Shown here: positions 24,300 to 35,875 of the stretch, one piece after another
Layout of the letters: each line of letters begins with the position of its first letter
Numbering within the stretch: position 1 is the first letter of the stretch
Source of the DNA: Devosia soli
Lineage (GTDB): Bacteria > Pseudomonadota > Alphaproteobacteria > Rhizobiales > Devosiaceae
DNA: 64,000 nucleotides
Direction of reading: 5' to 3'
Assembly (NCBI RefSeq): GCF_000970455.1
Contig: NZ_LAJG01000021.1
Coordinates: 62,001-126,000, forward strand
Notes under the pieces: generated by a model
What the model saw: the letters and a program-made list of their open reading frames with translations, nothing else
The model's database searches: none
What the model was told of the DNA's origin: nothing
Made by a program: the position numbers and the translations under genes

Positions 24300-24953
24300 A
24301 TGATCATAGCAGTGGATGGCCCCGCGGCATCGGGCAAGGGAACGCTGGCGCAGGGCCTCGCAAGGCACTACGGCCTCCCCCATCTCGACACCGGCCTTCT
24401 CTACCGTGCCGTCGGCGTTGCTACCCAAGCCTATGAGAACGATGAACAATTCGAAACGCGGGCGATTTCGGCGGCGAGGGCGCTTGACGCCACTCACCTT
24501 GCCGACCTTGAGGCCCTCACAAGCGCGGAAGCGGGAAACCTAGCCTCAAAGGTCGCCGTTATCGCCGATGTCCGCCGCGCCCTCTTCGACTTCCAGCGCT
24601 CCTTTGCCACCCAGCCCGGCGGTGCCGTGCTCGATGGCCGCGACATTGGCACCAAGATCTGTCCCGATGCCGATGTAAAACTTTTCATCCAGGCCGACAG
24701 CAAGGCGCGCATGGAGCGCCGGGCCCGCCAGTTCGAATCTCGCGGCCAGGTAGTTGATCGGTACGCCCTCTTTCACCAAATAGAAGAACGGGATGCGCGT
24801 GACATGCACAATCCCAATGGTGGCTTCTATAAAGCGGACGACGCGCACTTGCTCGACACGACGCAACTGAGTATAGAGGCCGCACTCCGCGCTGCCATCG
24901 CGATCATCGACAAGTCCATGGCGCTCAAGGCAGGGGAACGACAGTTCTCCTAA
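24300..24953 (+). CDS. cmk: Cytidylate kinase
   Basis: A 217-aa CMP/dCMP kinase. The P-loop GPAASGKGTLAQG begins at residue 7, LDTGLLYRAVG binds the nucleotide, and DGRDIGTKICPDADVKLFI is the family's NMP-binding block; RDMHNPNGGFYKADDAHLLDT is the C-terminal signature. Full length. Upstream of rpsA as usual (181 bases apart), but the aroA gene that often precedes it is missing. Confidence 0.95.
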   Translation: MIIAVDGPAASGKGTLAQGLARHYGLPHLDTGLLYRAVGVATQAYENDEQFETRAISAARALDATHLADLEALTSAEAGNLASKVAVIADVRRALFDFQRSFATQPGGAVLDGRDIGTKICPDADVKLFIQADSKARMERRARQFESRGQVVDRYALFHQIEERDARDMHNPNGGFYKADDAHLLDTTQLSIEAALRAAIAIIDKSMALKAGERQFS

Positions 24954-25021
24954 TTTCATCCTTGGGCCCTTCTGGCTAAGACGATCAAATAACCGCTGGC
25001 CCGGAACGAGATTAAAAGATC

Positions 25022-25097
25022 ATCCTGTTTCTGGAGGCGGTGCTCCGTGCGCCGGCTTTGGCATTTTCGCTGAAGCGGACCCGGTCCGGAACAGGAT
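25022..25097 (+). promoter_or_regulatory. Possible structured rpsA leader
   Basis: atcctgtt (25022-25029) and aacaggat (25090-25097) are exact reverse complements in the 181-base cmk-rpsA gap. Between them ggag/ctcc and gccggc-type pairings suggest a branched structure ending about 37 bases before the rpsA start. S1 is autoregulated in other bacteria through its leader; here that is inference. Confidence 0.35.
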
Positions 25098-25134
25098 CAG
25101 CAACCCATAACAACCGGCGCAACGGAGAAAAAGT

Positions 25135-26847
25135 TTGGCACAGCAAACTGTGACGAAAGACGATTTTGAATCGATGCTGCTCGACTCCTTTGTCGACAAC
25201 GATGCCGCCGAAGGCACCGTTGTTCGGGGCAAGGTGGTCGCCATCGAAAAAGACCTGGCCATCATCGACGTCGGTCTCAAGACCGAAGGCCGCGTGCCGC
25301 TGAAGGAATTCGGCCAGGCGTTCCGCGACGGCCAGATCACCGTGGGTTCGGAAGTCGAGGTCTATGTGGACCGCGTCGAGAACGCCATGGGCGAAGCGGT
25401 TCTGAGCCGCGAAAAGGCGCGCCGCGAAGAGAGCTGGGTCAAGCTCGAAGAAAAGTACAACGCCAATGAGCGCGTTGAAGGCACGATCTTCAATCAGGTC
25501 AAGGGTGGCTTCACCGTCGACCTCGAAGGTGCCGTGGCCTTCCTGCCGCGTTCGCAGGTCGACATCCGTCCGATCCGCGATATCGCTCCGCTCATGAACG
25601 TGCCGCAGCCGTTCCAGATCCTCAAGATGGACAAGCGCCGCGGCAATATCGTCGTGTCGCGCCGTGCAATTCTTGAAGAATCGCGCGCCGAACAGCGTTC
25701 GGAAATCGTCCAGCAGCTCGAAGAAGGCCAGGTTGTCGACGGCGTGGTCAAGAACATCACCGATTATGGTGCGTTCGTTGATCTGGGCGGCATCGACGGC
25801 CTCTTGCACGTCACCGATATCGCATGGCGCCGGGTCAACCACCCGTCCGAAGTGCTCACGATCGGCGAGACCATCAAGGTCCAGATCGTTCGCATCAACC
25901 ACGAGAGCCACCGTATCTCGCTCGGCATGAAGCAGCTCCAGGCTGATCCCTGGGAAGGCATCGAAGCCAAGTACCCGATCGGTGCCAAGTTCTCTGGCCG
26001 CGTGACCAACATCACCGACTATGGCGCATTCGTCGAACTGGAACCGGGCATCGAAGGCCTGATCCACGTTTCGGAAATGAGCTGGACCAAGAAGAACGTG
26101 CACCCGGGCAAGATCGTCTCGACCTCCCAGGAAGTCGACGTCGTCGTGCTCGAAGTCGATCCGGACAAGCGCCGCATTTCGCTCGGCCTCAAGCAGACCC
26201 TGCAGAATCCGTGGGAAGCTTTTGCCGAGAAGAACCCGATCGGTTCCACCATCGAAGGCGAAGTCAAGAACAAGACCGAATTCGGCCTGTTCATCGGCCT
26301 CGAAGGCGATGTGGACGGCATGGTTCACCTCTCCGACCTCGATTGGCAGAAGTCCGGTGAAGTCGCTCTCGACGACTACAACCGTGGCGACATGGTCAAG
26401 GCCAAGGTTCTCGACGTCGATGTCGAGAAGGAACGTATTTCGCTCGGCATCAAGCAGCTTGCTGCTGACGATCTGGCGGAATCGAGCTCGGCTGGCGGTG
26501 AAGCCGGCGGCATCAAGAAGAATGCCGTGGTCACCACCGAAGTCGTCGACGTCAACGATGGCGGCATTGAAGTGCGCATCGCCGACTCGGAAGTGACGGC
26601 CTTCATCCGTCGCGCCGACCTCAGCCGCGACCGCAACGACCAGCGCCCTGAGCGCTTTGCCAAGGGCGATAAGGTCGACGCACGCGTCACCCAGTACGAC
26701 CGCAAGACCGGCCGCATCCAGCTTTCGATCAAGGCGCTTGAAATCGCCGAAGAAAAGGAAGCCGTTGCTGCCTACGGTTCGTCGGATTCGGGCGCTTCGC
26801 TCGGCGACATCCTCGGCGCTGCCCTCAAGGGCCGCGACGAGAAGTAA
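25135..26847 (+). CDS. rpsA: 30S ribosomal protein S1
   Basis: A 570-aa protein with six S1 OB-fold repeats, each recognisable by a block such as GVVKNITDYGAFVDLGGIDG or GRVTNITDYGAFVELEPGIE. S1 brings mRNA to the ribosome. The start is TTG at 25135 with ggaga before it; the downstream sequence AQQTVTKDDFESMLLDSF matches the alphaproteobacterial N-terminus. The gene uses the most optimised codons of the window, as expected for a highly expressed protein. A terminator follows. Confidence 0.96.
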   Translation: MAQQTVTKDDFESMLLDSFVDNDAAEGTVVRGKVVAIEKDLAIIDVGLKTEGRVPLKEFGQAFRDGQITVGSEVEVYVDRVENAMGEAVLSREKARREESWVKLEEKYNANERVEGTIFNQVKGGFTVDLEGAVAFLPRSQVDIRPIRDIAPLMNVPQPFQILKMDKRRGNIVVSRRAILEESRAEQRSEIVQQLEEGQVVDGVVKNITDYGAFVDLGGIDGLLHVTDIAWRRVNHPSEVLTIGETIKVQIVRINHESHRISLGMKQLQADPWEGIEAKYPIGAKFSGRVTNITDYGAFVELEPGIEGLIHVSEMSWTKKNVHPGKIVSTSQEVDVVVLEVDPDKRRISLGLKQTLQNPWEAFAEKNPIGSTIEGEVKNKTEFGLFIGLEGDVDGMVHLSDLDWQKSGEVALDDYNRGDMVKAKVLDVDVEKERISLGIKQLAADDLAESSSAGGEAGGIKKNAVVTTEVVDVNDGGIEVRIADSEVTAFIRRADLSRDRNDQRPERFAKGDKVDARVTQYDRKTGRIQLSIKALEIAEEKEAVAAYGSSDSGASLGDILGAALKGRDEK

Positions 26848-26875
26848 GCGTCACGCTTGCTTTCAAATCTTTCGG

Positions 26876-26903
26876 CCCGCGCTTCATCGCGCGGGTCGTT
26901 TTA
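26876..26903 (+). terminator. Terminator after rpsA
   Basis: cccgcgc-ttcatc-gcgcggg stem followed by tcgtttta, 28 bases after the rpsA stop. Confidence 0.75.
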
Positions 26904-26907
26904 TTGA

Positions 26908-27426
26908 ATGGGACACACAAGCATGCGATTTCGCGACGTCGCCTGGCGCGCCATGAGCGGCTATGATCTCGACGCCGTCTTTGCCATCGCCAACAAGGTG
27001 CATCCCGGCTTTTTCGAGGCGCAGGACGTGCTGGCAGAAAAGCATGCGCTCTACCGGCATGGCTGCTACATTCTTGAAGTCGCCGAAAAGCCCGCCGGCT
27101 ACGTGCTGAGCCACCCCTATCGGCGCGGGCACTTGCCTGCCCTCGACACAAAGCTTGGCAGACTCCCCCAGGATGTCGACAGCTTTTATATCCATGATCT
27201 TGCTCTGCTGCCTTTGGCGCGCGGTATCGGCGCCGCCGGGCAGATTGTTGCGGCATTGACCAAGCACGCCCAGGCACTGGATCTGCCCACGATAGGCCTC
27301 GTTGCGGTCAATGGTTCGGTGCCCTTTTGGGAGAAGCAGGGCTTTGCGGTGGAAGACCGCCCGGATCTGGCGGACAAGCTCGCAGCCTATGAAGATGCTG
27401 CCCGCTACATGACCAAGCCGCTTTAG
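26908..27426 (+). CDS. GNAT family N-acetyltransferase
   Basis: A 172-aa acetyltransferase. The acetyl-CoA core is SFYIHDLALLPLARGIGAAGQIV with a degenerate R-x2-G-x-G loop, and VNGSVPFWEKQGF is the late GNAT signature. Substrate unknown. The ATG at 26908 lacks a clear ribosome-binding site, and a second in-frame ATG at 26923 (MRFRD) is possible. It sits just after the rpsA terminator and may depend on read-through. Confidence 0.75.
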   Translation: MGHTSMRFRDVAWRAMSGYDLDAVFAIANKVHPGFFEAQDVLAEKHALYRHGCYILEVAEKPAGYVLSHPYRRGHLPALDTKLGRLPQDVDSFYIHDLALLPLARGIGAAGQIVAALTKHAQALDLPTIGLVAVNGSVPFWEKQGFAVEDRPDLADKLAAYEDAARYMTKPL

Positions 27427-27469
27427 AGCTTCGGCAAAAACACGCCATGGACTGGCTGTTTCGGCCAAC

Positions 27470-28456
27470 ATGTGTATGGTTTCGGCCAACACTGCGCGAG
27501 ACCCTGACGTGACACAACTTTCCTCATCCGAGGCTCATGAGGCGCTTGCCGCCGACACCTATCGCCGGTCACGCGGACGCTGGCGGCTCATCGCTTTGGC
27601 AGTTGCGGTCATCGCCGTCTTAGCGGTGACCGCGCGCCTTGCCTGGCCCGATCAAGCCGCGGACGAAGCCATCGCGCGGATCACCATCGATGGTACGATC
27701 ACTACCAATGCCGACCGGCAAAAGATGTTCGAAGATTTGATCGAGGACGATAGCGTCAAGGCCGTCATCGTGGCGATCAATTCGCCCGGCGGCACCACCG
27801 CGGGCGGCGAAGAACTCTACGAATCGCTGCGGCGGCTTGCCGCGGTCAAACCCACGGTCTCGGTGATCAACGAGCTTGGCGCCTCCGCCGCCTATATGAC
27901 GGCCATTGCGACAGACCGCATCTTTGCGCGGCGTCTCTCGATCGTGGGGTCCATCGGCGTTCTTTATCAGCACGTCAATGCTGGCAAGCTCCTCGATACG
28001 ATCGGCATCGATCTCGATAAGGTCGCCTCGGGTCCGCTCAAGGCCGAGCCGGATTTTGACGAACCGCTCGCAGGCGCGCCGCGCCAATCGCTTTCAGAGC
28101 TTGTCGAGGATAGTTTTGTCTGGTTCGTCGATATCGTCGCCGAGCGCCGCGGTCTGGCGCGCCCTGCAGCTTTGGCCCTTGCCGATGGGCGGATCGTTAC
28201 CGGACGCGTGGCGCTTGAGAACAATCTTATCGACGAGCTCGGCGGCGAGTTCGAAGCCCTCAAATGGCTTCAAAGCGAAAAAGGTATCGACCCCGACCTC
28301 AAGGCCTTTGACGCCTGGCCACTGCCCGAAGAAGGCTTTAACTGGCTCGGCGCTATTCTTGGCGGCTCAGCCCGCGCCGCGCTCGGTCTTCCTTCCGAAG
28401 GTCCTGTCGTGCTTGACGGTTTGGTTTCGCTTTGGCAGTTTGAACCGACGCGCTGA
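27470..28456 (+). CDS. sppA: Signal peptide peptidase SppA (short form)
   Basis: A 328-aa membrane serine peptidase that degrades cleaved signal peptides. One N-terminal membrane helix ([20 protein letters not shown]) is followed by the ClpP-like peptidase domain: INSPGGT, nucleophile Ser in ELGASAAYM and general-base Lys in [10 protein letters not shown]. Single-domain bacterial type. The start is uncertain: ATG 27470 lacks a ribosome-binding site, whereas GTG 27509 (giving [10 protein letters not shown]) has gaga at good spacing. Followed by ihfB after 38 bases, the usual alphaproteobacterial order. Confidence 0.9.
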   Translation: MCMVSANTARDPDVTQLSSSEAHEALAADTYRRSRGRWRLIALAVAVIAVLAVTARLAWPDQAADEAIARITIDGTITTNADRQKMFEDLIEDDSVKAVIVAINSPGGTTAGGEELYESLRRLAAVKPTVSVINELGASAAYMTAIATDRIFARRLSIVGSIGVLYQHVNAGKLLDTIGIDLDKVASGPLKAEPDFDEPLAGAPRQSLSELVEDSFVWFVDIVAERRGLARPAALALADGRIVTGRVALENNLIDELGGEFEALKWLQSEKGIDPDLKAFDAWPLPEEGFNWLGAILGGSARAALGLPSEGPVVLDGLVSLWQFEPTR

Positions 28457-28494
28457 AGCATGGGGCACATGCGTCTTGGAGACCGGAGCGTTTC

Positions 28495-28776
28495 ATGATC
28501 AAGTCTGAACTTGTCGAAAAGCTCGCCGCTGAAAATCCACACCTTTTCCAACGCGATATCGAAAATATCGTCAACGCGATCCTTGATCAGATCGGGGACG
28601 CAATGGCGCGCGGCGATCGGGTCGAACTGCGCGGCTTTGGCGCATTTTCGGTAAAAAATCGTCCTGCACGCGTCGGACGCAACCCGCGGACGGGTGAGCA
28701 GGTTGAGGTAGAAGAAAAGTACGTGCCGCAATTCAAGGCGGGCAAGGAAATCCGCGAGCGGCTCAACCGCTCGTAA
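28495..28776 (+). CDS. ihfB: Integration host factor beta subunit
   Basis: A 93-aa HU-family DNA-bending protein. It has the dimerisation helices [20 protein letters not shown] and the beta-arm region [22 protein letters not shown], with the Arg-Asn-Pro intercalating tip. It ends [14 protein letters not shown]. It pairs with IHF alpha encoded elsewhere to bend DNA in recombination, replication and sigma-54 transcription; rpoN is also in this window. ggagaccggag precedes the ATG. Confidence 0.95.
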   Translation: MIKSELVEKLAAENPHLFQRDIENIVNAILDQIGDAMARGDRVELRGFGAFSVKNRPARVGRNPRTGEQVEVEEKYVPQFKAGKEIRERLNRS

Positions 28777-28815
28777 GCCCTCCGAGACTGCGCAAAGATT
28801 AGTTCGGAATACCGC

Positions 28816-29178
28816 ATGGTCCGCAAAATCGTCGGTTGGCTGGTTCTGGTGCCCCTGTGCCTCGTCCTCGTGGGCTTTGCGCTGGCCAATCGCCAGCTTG
28901 TCGCGGTCAATATCAATCCCTTTGTCGGTCCCGCGCCGGCTACTGCCGCGGGCTATGGGATTCCGCTCTTTGTGGTTCTTTACATCGTTCTGCTGGTAGG
29001 TGTGCTTCTGGGCGGCACGGCCACATGGTTTGCCCAGGGCGAGCATCGCAGGCGCGAGCGCCAATGGCGTCGCGAAGCGCAAGCGCTCAACCAGGAACTC
29101 GAAGCGCAGCGCCGCCGCCAGGTCCAGGCCAACCCAACCGCCCTTTCCGAAGTCGACGAAATCCTCGAGCTGCGGTGA
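28816..29178 (+). CDS. LapA domain (DUF1049) membrane protein
   Basis: A 120-aa protein with two membrane helices (VGWLVLVPLCLVLVGFALAN and IPLFVVLYIVLLVGVLLGG) joined by a short NRQLVAVNINPF loop, the LapA/DUF1049 signature. A charged coiled coil follows (EHRRRERQWRREAQALNQEL). In E. coli the related LapA helps control lipopolysaccharide synthesis with LapB. Positioned between ihfB and trpF as in many relatives. Confidence 0.85.
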   Translation: MVRKIVGWLVLVPLCLVLVGFALANRQLVAVNINPFVGPAPATAAGYGIPLFVVLYIVLLVGVLLGGTATWFAQGEHRRRERQWRREAQALNQELEAQRRRQVQANPTALSEVDEILELR

Positions 29179-29249
29179 ACGGTCGACGCAGTTCGTCAAA
29201 GGCTAAGAGTTCGACCCCCTTTTCTTGACACCCGAGTTCCGACCACGCG

Positions 29250-29897
29250 ATGGCCGACCCCCTGATCATCAAAATCTGCGGCATCAAGACAATCGATATG
29301 CTGGACGCCGCCATCGAAGCCGGCGCCGACATGGTTGGCTTCATGCATTTCATGCGCTCGCCGCGCCATGTGTCGATCGAAGATCTGGCCCTGTTAATCT
29401 CTGCCGCCCGCGGAAAGGTGCAAAGCTGCGTGGTGCTCGTCAATCCGGACAATAGCTGTGTCGCCGAAGTGGCAGCGCTCGGGCCGGACTGGATTCAGCT
29501 TCACGGCCCCGAGACACCCCATCGGGTGGAAGCCATTCGCGCCGAAGCCGGTGTTGAAATCATGAAAGCCCTGCCCATCGGCACTGCCGAGGACGTCGCT
29601 CAGGTCGCTGCTTTTGCCAAGGTCGCCGATCGCATCCTGCTCGATGCCAAGCCGCCCAAGGGCGCCGACCGGCCGGGTGGTTTGGGCGAAAGCTTCGATT
29701 GGTCGCTGCTCAAGGCGCTTGACCCATCCATCCCCTTCATGCTTTCCGGTGGCCTGAAACCGGATAATGTCGCCGACGCCATCAGAGACGTCGCGCCCTT
29801 GGGTGTCGATGTCTCGTCCGGCGTCGAGCGTGCGCCCGGCGAAAAGGACAAGCGACTGATCGAAACGTTCATCCGCAACGTAAGAGCAGCAAGCTAA
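29250..29897 (+). CDS. trpF: Phosphoribosylanthranilate isomerase
   Basis: A 215-aa TIM-barrel enzyme of tryptophan synthesis. It has the catalytic Cys in KICGIK near residue 9 and the Asp in [21 protein letters not shown] and GVDVSSGVE form the phosphate-binding end. First of trpF-trpB-trpA on one strand, with 41 bases to trpB. No trp leader peptide was seen upstream. Confidence 0.95.
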   Translation: MADPLIIKICGIKTIDMLDAAIEAGADMVGFMHFMRSPRHVSIEDLALLISAARGKVQSCVVLVNPDNSCVAEVAALGPDWIQLHGPETPHRVEAIRAEAGVEIMKALPIGTAEDVAQVAAFAKVADRILLDAKPPKGADRPGGLGESFDWSLLKALDPSIPFMLSGGLKPDNVADAIRDVAPLGVDVSSGVERAPGEKDKRLIETFIRNVRAAS

Positions 29898-29938
29898 GCA
29901 TATGTTGCCGGGTCTTCTCGGCGACCGAGAGGACAGCA

Positions 29939-31153
29939 ATGGACGGCACGAACTCCCTGCGCAACGGCCCGGACGAAAACGGCCGCTTCGGTCATTATGG
30001 CGGCCGCTTCGTCGCCGAAACGCTGATGCCGCTCATTCTTGACCTCGAAAAAGAATATCGGGCCGCCAGGATCGATCCGGCCTATCAGGCCGAGCTCAAG
30101 GATCTTGCGATCCACTATACCGGTCGCCCGAGCCCGCTTTATTACGCCGAGCGCCTAACCCAGCATCTGGGCGGCGCAAAAGTCTGGTTCAAGCGCGAAG
30201 AGCTCAACCACACCGGCTCGCACAAGATCAACAATTGCCTCGGCCAGATCCTCCTTGCCAAGCGCATGGGCAAGACCCGCATCATCGCCGAAACCGGCGC
30301 CGGCCAGCATGGGGTGGCGACGGCGACAGTCTGCGCCAAGTTCGATCTGCCCTGCACCATCTTCATGGGCGCGACGGACGTCGAGCGGCAGATGCCGAAC
30401 GTCTTGCGCATGAAAATGCTTGGCGCAGAGGTGCGCCCGGTGACGGCGGGGGCAGGGACGCTCAAGGACGCGATGAACGAAGCGCTTCGCGATTGGGTCA
30501 CCAATGTCGATTCGACCTATTACCTGATCGGCACCGCCGCTGGCCCGCATCCCTATCCGGAAATGGTCCGCGATTTCCAATCGGTCATCGGCACCGAATT
30601 GAAAGAGCAGTTCCGCGAACGCGAAGGCAAACTGCCTGATGCGGTCGTCGCCTGCGTCGGCGGTGGCTCCAACGCCATCGGCACCTTCCACGCCTTTCTC
30701 GATGATCCTGAAGTGGCGATCTATGGGGCCGAAGCCGGCGGCCATGGCATCGACATCGAAAATGGCCACGCCGCCTCGATGACCGGCGGCCGCCCGGGCG
30801 TACTTCACGGCAATCGCACCTATCTGCTGCAGGATGCCGACGGCCAGATCTTGGAAGGCCATTCCATCTCGGCCGGTCTCGATTATCCCGGCGTCGGCCC
30901 GGAGCATTCCTATCTCCACGACACCAAGCGCGTCACCTATGTGCCGATCACGGACGACGAGGCGCTCGAGGCCTTCCAGCTCTGCACCAAGATGGAGGGC
31001 ATCATCCCGGCACTCGAAAGTGCCCATGGCCTCGCGCAGGTGATCAAGCTCGCGCCAACCATGAGCAGTGACCAGTCGGTCGTGCTCTGTCTTTCGGGCC
31101 GCGGCGACAAGGACGTTGAAAGCGTCGGCAAGTATCTGGGACTTTTGAAATAA
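29939..31153 (+). CDS. trpB: Tryptophan synthase beta subunit
   Basis: A 404-aa PLP enzyme that joins indole and serine. The PLP lysine lies in [14 protein letters not shown], the phosphate cradle is [14 protein letters not shown], and the ammonium/substrate loop is [13 protein letters not shown]. Full length. Its stop overlaps the trpA start by one base (TAATG), coupling synthesis of the two subunits. Confidence 0.97.
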   Translation: MDGTNSLRNGPDENGRFGHYGGRFVAETLMPLILDLEKEYRAARIDPAYQAELKDLAIHYTGRPSPLYYAERLTQHLGGAKVWFKREELNHTGSHKINNCLGQILLAKRMGKTRIIAETGAGQHGVATATVCAKFDLPCTIFMGATDVERQMPNVLRMKMLGAEVRPVTAGAGTLKDAMNEALRDWVTNVDSTYYLIGTAAGPHPYPEMVRDFQSVIGTELKEQFREREGKLPDAVVACVGGGSNAIGTFHAFLDDPEVAIYGAEAGGHGIDIENGHAASMTGGRPGVLHGNRTYLLQDADGQILEGHSISAGLDYPGVGPEHSYLHDTKRVTYVPITDDEALEAFQLCTKMEGIIPALESAHGLAQVIKLAPTMSSDQSVVLCLSGRGDKDVESVGKYLGLLK

Positions 31154-31977
31154 TGACGACCCGCATCGACCGCGTATTTGCTGCTGCCAAGGCCGATAAC
31201 CGCGCGCTTCTGGCTGCCTATATCATGGGTGGCGATCCTGATCTTGCGACCGGCCAGGCAATCATGAACGCTCTGCCCCAGGCTGGAGCCGATATCATCG
31301 AATTAGGCCTGCCATTTTCGGATCCCATGGCCGATGGCGTTGCCATCCAGATGGGCGGGCAGCGCGCGCTCAAGGCGGGGCAGACCCTGCGTGGCGTGCT
31401 TGGCATGGTCGAAGAATTCCGCCGCAAGGATGAAACCACCCCCATCGTGCTGATGGGCTACTACAATCCCATCTATATCTTTGGCGTCGACAAGTTCCTC
31501 GCAACTGCCAGGGACGCTGGTGTCGATGGCCTCATCATCGTCGACCTGCCGGCCGAGGAGGATGCCGAACTCTGCATTCCAGCGCTCAAGTCTGGCCTCA
31601 ATTTCATTCGCCTGACGACGCCGACGACCGACGATGCGCGCCTGCCCACCGTCCTCGAAAACACTTCCGGCTTTGTCTATTATGTCTCGATGAACGGCAC
31701 GACCGGCGCGGTCATCAAGTCGCGCGCCGCAGTGGGCGAGTCGGTCCAGCGCATCAAGGCGCATACCGAATTGCCCGTTGTCGTCGGTTTTGGCATCAAG
31801 ACCGCCGATGACGCCGCCGAAATGGGTCGCCACGCCGATGGAATCGCCGTCGGCACCGTTATCGTTGATGCCGTCGCCAAATCGCTGGTCGATGGCAAGG
31901 CGACTGACAGGACGGTCGGCGCCGTCCGCGATCTCGTGGCTGACCTCGCCGCGGGTCTCAAGCGGGCCCGGGCGTAA
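31153..31977 (+). CDS. trpA: Tryptophan synthase alpha subunit
   Basis: A 274-aa TIM-barrel subunit that releases indole from indole-3-glycerol phosphate. Catalytic Glu and Asp lie in [15 protein letters not shown], and the phosphate site is [11 protein letters not shown]. Coupled to trpB by a one-base overlap. The 187 bases to accD contain no gene that I can recognise. Confidence 0.96.
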   Translation: MTTRIDRVFAAAKADNRALLAAYIMGGDPDLATGQAIMNALPQAGADIIELGLPFSDPMADGVAIQMGGQRALKAGQTLRGVLGMVEEFRRKDETTPIVLMGYYNPIYIFGVDKFLATARDAGVDGLIIVDLPAEEDAELCIPALKSGLNFIRLTTPTTDDARLPTVLENTSGFVYYVSMNGTTGAVIKSRAAVGESVQRIKAHTELPVVVGFGIKTADDAAEMGRHADGIAVGTVIVDAVAKSLVDGKATDRTVGAVRDLVADLAAGLKRARA

Positions 31978-32164
31978 TCGCAACAGGCTTGACCGGCTAG
32001 CCCCGGTTATTTTTACAAAGTCCGAATTGCCGGGGCGATGTCCGGGGAGGATGGCGTTGTGCATAGCGCCGCTCCGCCCTTTGCTCCGGCCCGCCCTGCC
32101 TGATAAGAATTGCCACAATTGACGTTTAGGTGACTGCTCCAAGATCACCGCGAAAGGCCGCGCC

Positions 32165-33139
<975 letters not shown>

Positions 33140-33231
33140 TCTCTTTACCCGCACTTAACGGCGTTCGCCTACCTTCGTAGAAAACCGGGACCCGGCCGAT
33201 CTCGGTCGGGCCATGCCGCTACGAGGACCTG

Positions 33232-35742
33232 ATGCGCCGTTTGTCCTTACCCATTGCCCGCAAGCTGCCGCTGGCCCTGTTGGGCTCCGCTCTCCTCGTC
33301 AGCATTGGTGTGGGCATCGCAAGCTATATGATCGGTTCGCAGGCGCTTTATGCCGCGGCCGAAAATACGCTCGCGACACTGGCCTCCGAGCGTGCGCGGC
33401 AGGTGTCATCCTATGTGTCGGGCGTCGAGGAAGATCTCGTCGCCACGTCGCGCTCCGCCGATACCCAGCAGGCGCTGCGCGACTTTGCCGGCGCCTGGCT
33501 GCAGTTCAAGGTCGATCCGACCGCAGAAGTGCGCAAGCTTTACGTCGACGACAATCCGAACAAGGACGATCTCTCCGCGCTCGATACGCTCGGCACAACT
33601 GGCGCTTATGACGTCACGCATACCCGCTTCCAGCCGGGATTCCGCAATAAGGTCGTGGCACGCGGTTACCGCGATTTCTACCTTATGGATCTCAAGGGTT
33701 TCGTCGTCTATTCGCTTAAAAAGGGCGACGAATTCGGCACGAGCCTTGCCGAGGGCGGACCCCTGGCCCCAAACGGTCTCGGTCGCGTTTTCCAGCAGGC
33801 TCTCGCAATCGAGAACGACACCGACCTCGCCTTTGCCGATTATGAGGCCTATGCGCCGGCCGGCGGACTGCCTGCTAGCTTCTTTGCCAAGCCCGTCTTC
33901 AATGCCCAGGGCCGCAAGATCGGTGTCGTCGCCTTCCAGCTGCCGTCTCAGGTGCTCGATGGCGTCGTGGGGGATCGCACCGGGCTCGGGGAAACCGGGG
34001 AAGTCATCGTCGTCGGCGCCAACGGCATGCTGCGCTCGGATTCCATTTTCACCCCAGACGATGATGCGCTCTCAACCGGTTTTGCCGGACCGCTTCTCGA
34101 TGGCGCCATAGCCGGAAATCACGTGACTGGCGAAACGCTCGACTATCGCGCAACTCCCATGCTGGTTGCGGCTGCCCCCATCACCACCAAGGGCGAACCA
34201 TGGGCTGCCGTTGCCGTCATGGCCAAGGACGAAGTGCTCGCTCCCGTCGCGCAGATGCGCAACATGATGTTTGCCATCGGCGCGGGCCTCCTTGCGGTTG
34301 TGGCCGTGCTCAGCCTGCTCTTTTCGCGCTCGATTACCAAGCCCATCACCCGCCTTACCGGCACCATGGAAACGGTGGCGAGCGGGGATTTTGATGCCGA
34401 TGTGCCGGGCACGACCCGCAGCGACGAACTTGGCGCCATGGCGCGCGCCGTGGAAGTCTTTCGCGAGAATGGCCGCAAGGTCAGCCAGCTGACCGAGGCG
34501 GAAGCGGCTCAGGCCCTGCGCAACCAGGCCGAACGCGCGGATATGATGACAACGCTCCAGCGCGCTTTCGGCGATGTCGTGGAAGCGGCCGTTGGGGGCG
34601 ATTTCGGTCGCCGGGTCGAGGCGAAATTCCCCGATGCCGAGCTCAATGCACTGGCTCACTCGGTCAATCGCCTCGTCGAAACGGTCGATCGCGGCCTTTC
34701 CGAAACCGGTTCGGTGCTGTCGGCACTCGCCGATACCGACCTGACCCGCCGCGTCGATGGCGATTATCAGGGCGCCTTTGCCCGGCTCAAGGACGACACC
34801 AATGCGGTAGCCGAGCGCCTCGGCGATATCGTCGGCCAATTGCGGGCAACTTCGGGCACGCTCAAGCGCGCCACCGGCGAAATTCTTTCGGGTGCGAACG
34901 ATCTTTCCGAACGGACGACGCGCCAGGCCGCGACGATCGAGGAAACCTCCGCGACGATGGAGCAACTGGCTTCGACCGTGCTCGAAAATGCCGCCAAGGC
35001 GGAAGCTGCCAGCGAGAAGGCCCGCAACGTTTCCCAGTCAGCCGAAGAGGGCGGCGAGGTGATGGACCAGGCAACCAAGGCCATGGACAGGATCACCGCC
35101 TCTTCAGCCAAGATCTCCAATATCATCGGCCTCATCGACGACATCGCCTTCCAGACCAATCTACTGGCGCTGAACGCGTCTGTCGAAGCCGCCCGCGCAG
35201 GTGAAGCCGGCAAGGGTTTTGCCGTCGTGGCTGTCGAAGTCCGTCGTCTCGCCCAATCCGCTGCCAGCGCTTCGGCGGACGTGAAGGTGCTGATCGAGCA
35301 ATCGGCCAGCGAAGTGAAGGGCGGCACGCAACTCGTCGGCGCTGCCGCCGGCAAGCTCGCTGGCATGCTTGATGCCATCCGCGAAAACACCGCTGACCTC
35401 GAAGCCATTGCTCAAGGCAGCCGCACCCAGGCCTCGGCCATCGAGGAAGTGACCATAGCCGTCCGCCAGATGGACGAAATGACCCAGCACAATGCCGCGC
35501 TCGTCGAAGAGACCAATGCGGCGATCGAACAAACCGAGGGCCAGGCAGTGCGTCTCGACGAGATCGTCGAGCAGTTCACGGTTGCCGCCTCCCCGGTCCG
35601 CACCGCGTCACCGGCGCCCGGAACCAAGCCATCTGCCGGCATCCGCGGCATGCAAGATAAGCTCAAGGCCGCCGCATCGAACTATCTTCGCCGCCCGGCG
35701 GGAAATGCGGCGCCCAAAATCGACGACTGGTCGGAGTTCTGA
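33232..35742 (+). CDS. Methyl-accepting chemotaxis protein (cache, HAMP, MCP signal)
   Basis: An 836-aa chemoreceptor. Membrane helix 1 is at residues 12-34 and helix 2 at about 344-366. Between them lies a periplasmic sensor of about 310 residues, likely a double-cache fold (EARGY-type strand [19 protein letters not shown]). After HAMP ([20 protein letters not shown]) there is a second HAMP-like segment (about 440-540), then the signalling domain with the hairpin tip [20 protein letters not shown] (about 630-650). The last residues are DDWSEF, like the pentapeptide that tethers CheR/CheB in E. coli receptors. Ligand unknown. No che genes nearby. Confidence 0.92.
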   Translation: MRRLSLPIARKLPLALLGSALLVSIGVGIASYMIGSQALYAAAENTLATLASERARQVSSYVSGVEEDLVATSRSADTQQALRDFAGAWLQFKVDPTAEVRKLYVDDNPNKDDLSALDTLGTTGAYDVTHTRFQPGFRNKVVARGYRDFYLMDLKGFVVYSLKKGDEFGTSLAEGGPLAPNGLGRVFQQALAIENDTDLAFADYEAYAPAGGLPASFFAKPVFNAQGRKIGVVAFQLPSQVLDGVVGDRTGLGETGEVIVVGANGMLRSDSIFTPDDDALSTGFAGPLLDGAIAGNHVTGETLDYRATPMLVAAAPITTKGEPWAAVAVMAKDEVLAPVAQMRNMMFAIGAGLLAVVAVLSLLFSRSITKPITRLTGTMETVASGDFDADVPGTTRSDELGAMARAVEVFRENGRKVSQLTEAEAAQALRNQAERADMMTTLQRAFGDVVEAAVGGDFGRRVEAKFPDAELNALAHSVNRLVETVDRGLSETGSVLSALADTDLTRRVDGDYQGAFARLKDDTNAVAERLGDIVGQLRATSGTLKRATGEILSGANDLSERTTRQAATIEETSATMEQLASTVLENAAKAEAASEKARNVSQSAEEGGEVMDQATKAMDRITASSAKISNIIGLIDDIAFQTNLLALNASVEAARAGEAGKGFAVVAVEVRRLAQSAASASADVKVLIEQSASEVKGGTQLVGAAAGKLAGMLDAIRENTADLEAIAQGSRTQASAIEEVTIAVRQMDEMTQHNAALVEETNAAIEQTEGQAVRLDEIVEQFTVAASPVRTASPAPGTKPSAGIRGMQDKLKAAASNYLRRPAGNAAPKIDDWSEF

Positions 35743-35756
35743 GCCCGCACGACTCC

Positions 35757-35822
35757 ACTCTCGGGCTTGTCCCGAGGGTTTCGTCCTTGAGTGAAGCGCC
35801 CTCTGGTCAAGCCCGAGGGTGG
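35757..35822. repeat. Intergenic inverted repeat, family D
   Basis: The left arm, around ctctcgggcttgtcccgagg (35758-35777), is repeated in inverted orientation at 35799-35822 (reverse complement ccaccctcgggcttgaccag). About 20 of 24 positions agree. It sits between the chemoreceptor stop and the nucleotidyltransferase and may end transcription of the former. Confidence 0.6.
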
Positions 35823-35875
35823 CGGAAAATTGTGAAACTCTGGACAATCCCCGCGCCTGCCGGTTCTATCCCGGC

